From the NCBI GenBank assembly GCA_013396915.1, contig VWZL01002045.1, positions 1-64,000 of the forward strand: DNA of 64,000 nucleotides, given 5' to 3'. The DNA comes from Stercorarius parasiticus (lineage: Eukaryota > Chordata > Aves > Charadriiformes > Stercorariidae). Position 1 is the first letter of the stretch. Every line of letters begins with the position of its first letter. The notes below the pieces were generated by a model, which made no database searches, had not been told where the DNA came from, and saw only the letters and a list, made by a program, of their open reading frames with translations. The position numbers and the translations under genes were made by a program. This document shows, piece after piece, positions 60,981-64,000 of this stretch.

Positions 60981-63900
60981 CAGGTCGGCTTGGAGGGACT
61001 GTCAGGCTGCTGGTTAGAATCAAAGCTCCAGGGATATGAAGGCTGTCATGAGAAAACTGGAGAATAATGAAAGATTTCTTCACTGCATTAGTCAGAGTCG
61101 GAATGCCTGTGCTGCAAATTTTACTGTTGTTAATGCCAGGTTCGGTTTTGGCTCAGTTAGAAACAATCCCCACTCATTACATATTTGAGGCATGATTATA
61201 TATACATCAAAATGTTTTTAAAATGTTTTTTTGTTTGACCTTTGCTATAAAATGAAATTATAAGATGCCAGAACTGTACCTCAAGCTGCATGCTTTGCAA
61301 CAAGCTGAACAATATAAAAGCATGGATGAGTGCAAGCTGCAGTTGCTCCTAGAAAAGTTTATATTTCTATTTTTTTAAGGTTAGACTTTTTGTTTTGTTG
61401 GAACTTTCAACATTTACAAAGGAAGCATTTTCTAACAATTTTATAATGAGAATAAAATGCTTCAGTAATGGAATAAATAAATCTAATGCTGAAAATACAT
61501 AGAATGTGAATTACTTTGCAATTCTGTATTTTATTTAACATTACACTACAGGCTAAGATCAATAATTAAGTTCCAGTAGTAATAACACTTTGAAAAATAT
61601 GCTACATAATATAAACACCTACTGAAAGTAAATAATAATGTAAATATGACACTGGCTTTTATGTTTCCATTTCCTAATCTTATTTTTCCCCCTATTTTAA
61701 GGAAGATTTGCAACTTAAATGGTGCAATAGCAAATATTGCCAACAGAAGTTTTTATATTAAGCAATACCATTTCACTCAGTTTTTTCCCCCTGATGAGTT
61801 TTACTAGATTATGGTTTTATGTTATAATTGATTGGATTAGCTTTAACCACCAGAAAACCATCAGGAAGCAAAACCTGCTGCATCTAAATATAAGGCCATA
61901 AAGTAAATACATGAAGTGTAATTGATACTGAATGATTTAGGATCCGCTCCATTCATACCTTCTTGCAGACATTTGACAGTCTTTCATTGATCTTGGGTAA
62001 GAATACTTACAAGGTTTGTTACCTATATGATGATTTATTTTTTTTCAGAGAGTCAAGAGCTGATTTAAGCCTGACTTATTTGCAGGCACTTGCTGCGTTG
62101 TGATTTTGACTGCAGTTCCCCTATCTGCCTCACAAAGTAAATGAGAAACTTTCTCATGTGTAATGACCTTACGTAAGGCCAGTTTACAGTGAGTTGCAAT
62201 CTGCATGACACCACTGTCATAATTCAGTTTATTTGGCAACACTGGTTTGGACAAACCTCAGATGAACTTGTCCTTTTTATGTAAAGCAACTACTTTCCTG
62301 TAAGAGTTAAAGTTGAAATACAGGCCATTATGGTCAAGACAATCTCTGTGCTATCACGCATGTCATTAATTATGCTTCATCCTTTATCTCATATGTGATA
62401 CATTCATTAGGATGAAGCATGTATTGCTTAATGAGACATTTGACTTTATTATTGTTTCCCAACTGTTCAGGGAAATTTATATTTGTAAGTTTAAAGCACA
62501 GCCAAATTGACAGTGATAGATGGTTTGGCATTAGCCACTTTTTTCCAAGATTTAGTCCAACAGTGTCTTATTGAATACAGCTGCAAAATTCAGATCTTAC
62601 AGATGGTCACCACAATTCGTGGAGACTAAAAAGCCAAGACGTTGGTGCCAGCTTATGTAATGACCCTTAAAGTACTGACATGTACAAGAAAATCCACGTG
62701 TCTTTACTGTGACTTTTTTTCATAAGTTGGCATGGTTGGAAAGGGAACCTTAACTGTATGATGGCCACTAAGAGGCTGATGTTACCGCAGATGAACATGA
62801 GGGTCTACCCTTTGAGTCCCTGATTGGAAAGTAACAAAACCAGATTGTTAATGATGGCTTTCCCATGGTAGTGGGAAAGAAGGACAGCAGGCAATCTTTG
62901 CTAGCTTAGTTTCTCTCCAAGGCATATTGACTTTCTCATGGCAAATAATGATAATTTCTCTTACATCTGAACAGATAAACACTGCTTTTATTTTGTGTGG
63001 GTTGTTCTGCAGGGACAGGAAAAAAAAATCAAGCTGCAGTCAGCAAACCAGGATTTTTTCCCCTCCTTTCTGCTTGCCTAGCTCCTATGGCTATGAAATG
63101 TGCTCATATTTCATGGAAGACATAACTTAGCCTATAATAGTTTGTAACAACAAGTAAGAGGGGAGGTTGCTCCAACGCTTCTTGTTTTCATTCACTACAG
63201 CTTGGAATCCATCTTCTCGGATTTAAGGAATTGACTAAAGGTAATAATGAGCCCTAAAAACATTGCATAAAGAGAGCTCTGTCCCTGTTATTTAAATACT
63301 TGCCTTCCAGTCCTAGTAGTCCCACTTCAAACTCAGCAACCGACATCTTAATGCGCAGCTGATCGCTGATTTTGAAGTCAAAAAGGGACAGTTATGGACT
63401 GAAATAGAAAATAAGAGTTGAAAATGCATCAAATTCGGTTACAAAAAGCAGATCCTATTCTTATACAACAATAAGGAGTTGCTGAGCGTTTGAAAGGGAC
63501 AGAACTACCTCCTGACAAAATGTAATGATATCATTTTGTTTGATACTTCTTTGAGGCATCAGCACCTCCCTGAGAAGGAGGAGGAAACTGCATGATATTT
63601 TGAAGTTTAGATGATCCAGCAGGCAGTTACACTAATTGCACAACCTTCTCCTACAACCCTGTATAACACTTTGTCTAGATTTTGGCTAAGCAAATTGTAC
63701 GAGTGTAGAATTTATTTCAACAGGATAAAATTATATTCCTTTTTTGCCTAGTTTCAGAGATCAGTTGTTACAAAATTCTGAGAACTGATTTTCTTGAAGT
63801 GTTTTGTATTAATTAATTATGTGTTTTAAATATGAGCATTAAATAAGAGTTGAACTATTCTTAAAATGTTATATTCTATTTTAATAACTAAGAATAAGAA

Positions 63901-64000
63901 TAGACAATAAAAATGATAGAATTAAAAATGACATAGTCTCTTTCACCTTAATCTTATTTGGTCTATTAATTGGAAAATATACAATTACACATATCTTTGT
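60981..64000. other. Unique AT-rich DNA, no gene recognised
   Basis: No recognised repeat family and no coding gene. A bipartite inverted repeat at 62363-62434 is listed separately. The remaining sequence has only short open frames. Confidence 0.55.
62363..62434. repeat. Bipartite inverted repeat (7 bp + 12 bp arms)
   Basis: The outer arms TCATTAA (62363-62369) and TTAATGA (62428-62434) enclose perfect inner arms ATGCTTCATCCT (62372-62383) and AGGATGAAGCAT (62409-62420) around a 25-nt loop. The whole could fold as a 72-nt hairpin with one asymmetric internal loop (2 versus 7 nt). The arms also contain TAATTA and ATGAAGCAT-like words that suit homeodomain/POU factors. Either a hairpin RNA or a symmetric binding array is possible. 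I see no match to a known miRNA. Confidence 0.55.

Noticed and set aside
62731..62790. CR1-like words (ATGGTTGGAAAGGGAACCTT)
   Set aside because: Resembles the CR1 3' UTR for about 20 bases only. The following sequence does not continue the match and there are no terminal octamers.

Overview
The window looks like nuclear DNA of a bird, or at least a sauropsid. It is AT-rich and CpG-poor and has no compact gene structure. Every interspersed repeat I can recognise is a CR1 non-LTR retrotransposon, with the hallmark 3' octamers (ATTCTATG, ATTCTGTG, ATTCCATG) and the CR1 reverse-transcriptase C-terminus. I find no SINE, no convincing LTR element, no tRNA or rRNA, no CRISPR array and no bacterial-style operon. 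Most open frames shorter than about 130 codons are what chance gives in 64 kb.

Layout. A CR1 3' end on the + strand opens the window (1-494). Next comes unique sequence, then a 1.7-kb minus-strand CR1 (about 4870-6565) that keeps most of the reverse-transcriptase domain in broken form. A second minus-strand CR1 with an internal deletion lies at 12433-13365. About 20 kb of unique AT-rich sequence follows, with two moderately GC-rich patches (18720-19090 and 21560-22600) and a few short tandem repeats. A young + strand CR1 (about 33048-33826) is nearly identical over its last 480 bp to the 4870-6565 copy. Its downstream flank holds a C-over-G skewed block (about 35440-36910). Two more minus-strand CR1 copies follow (46429-47174 and 50646-50981), and one ancient, heavily diverged copy at about 58597-59155. 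The end of the window (60650-62440) has two motif-rich segments that could be conserved regulatory DNA.

Function. No protein-coding gene can be called with confidence. The window is best read as intergenic or deep-intronic DNA. The retrotransposon open frames are all pseudogenes: reverse-transcriptase catalytic residues are lost in both copies that still cover them, and other copies carry stops, frameshifts or 5' truncation. The items most worth checking are an in-frame stop shared by two young CR1 copies, the long inverted CR1 pair, a possible 24-nt microexon at 58212-58235, a 26-bp perfect palindrome just upstream of it, a bipartite inverted repeat at 62363-62434, an unexpectedly long unrecognised ORF at 52297-52827, and an unmerged contig overlap at the N at position 121. 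I did not find a recognisable new biological system.
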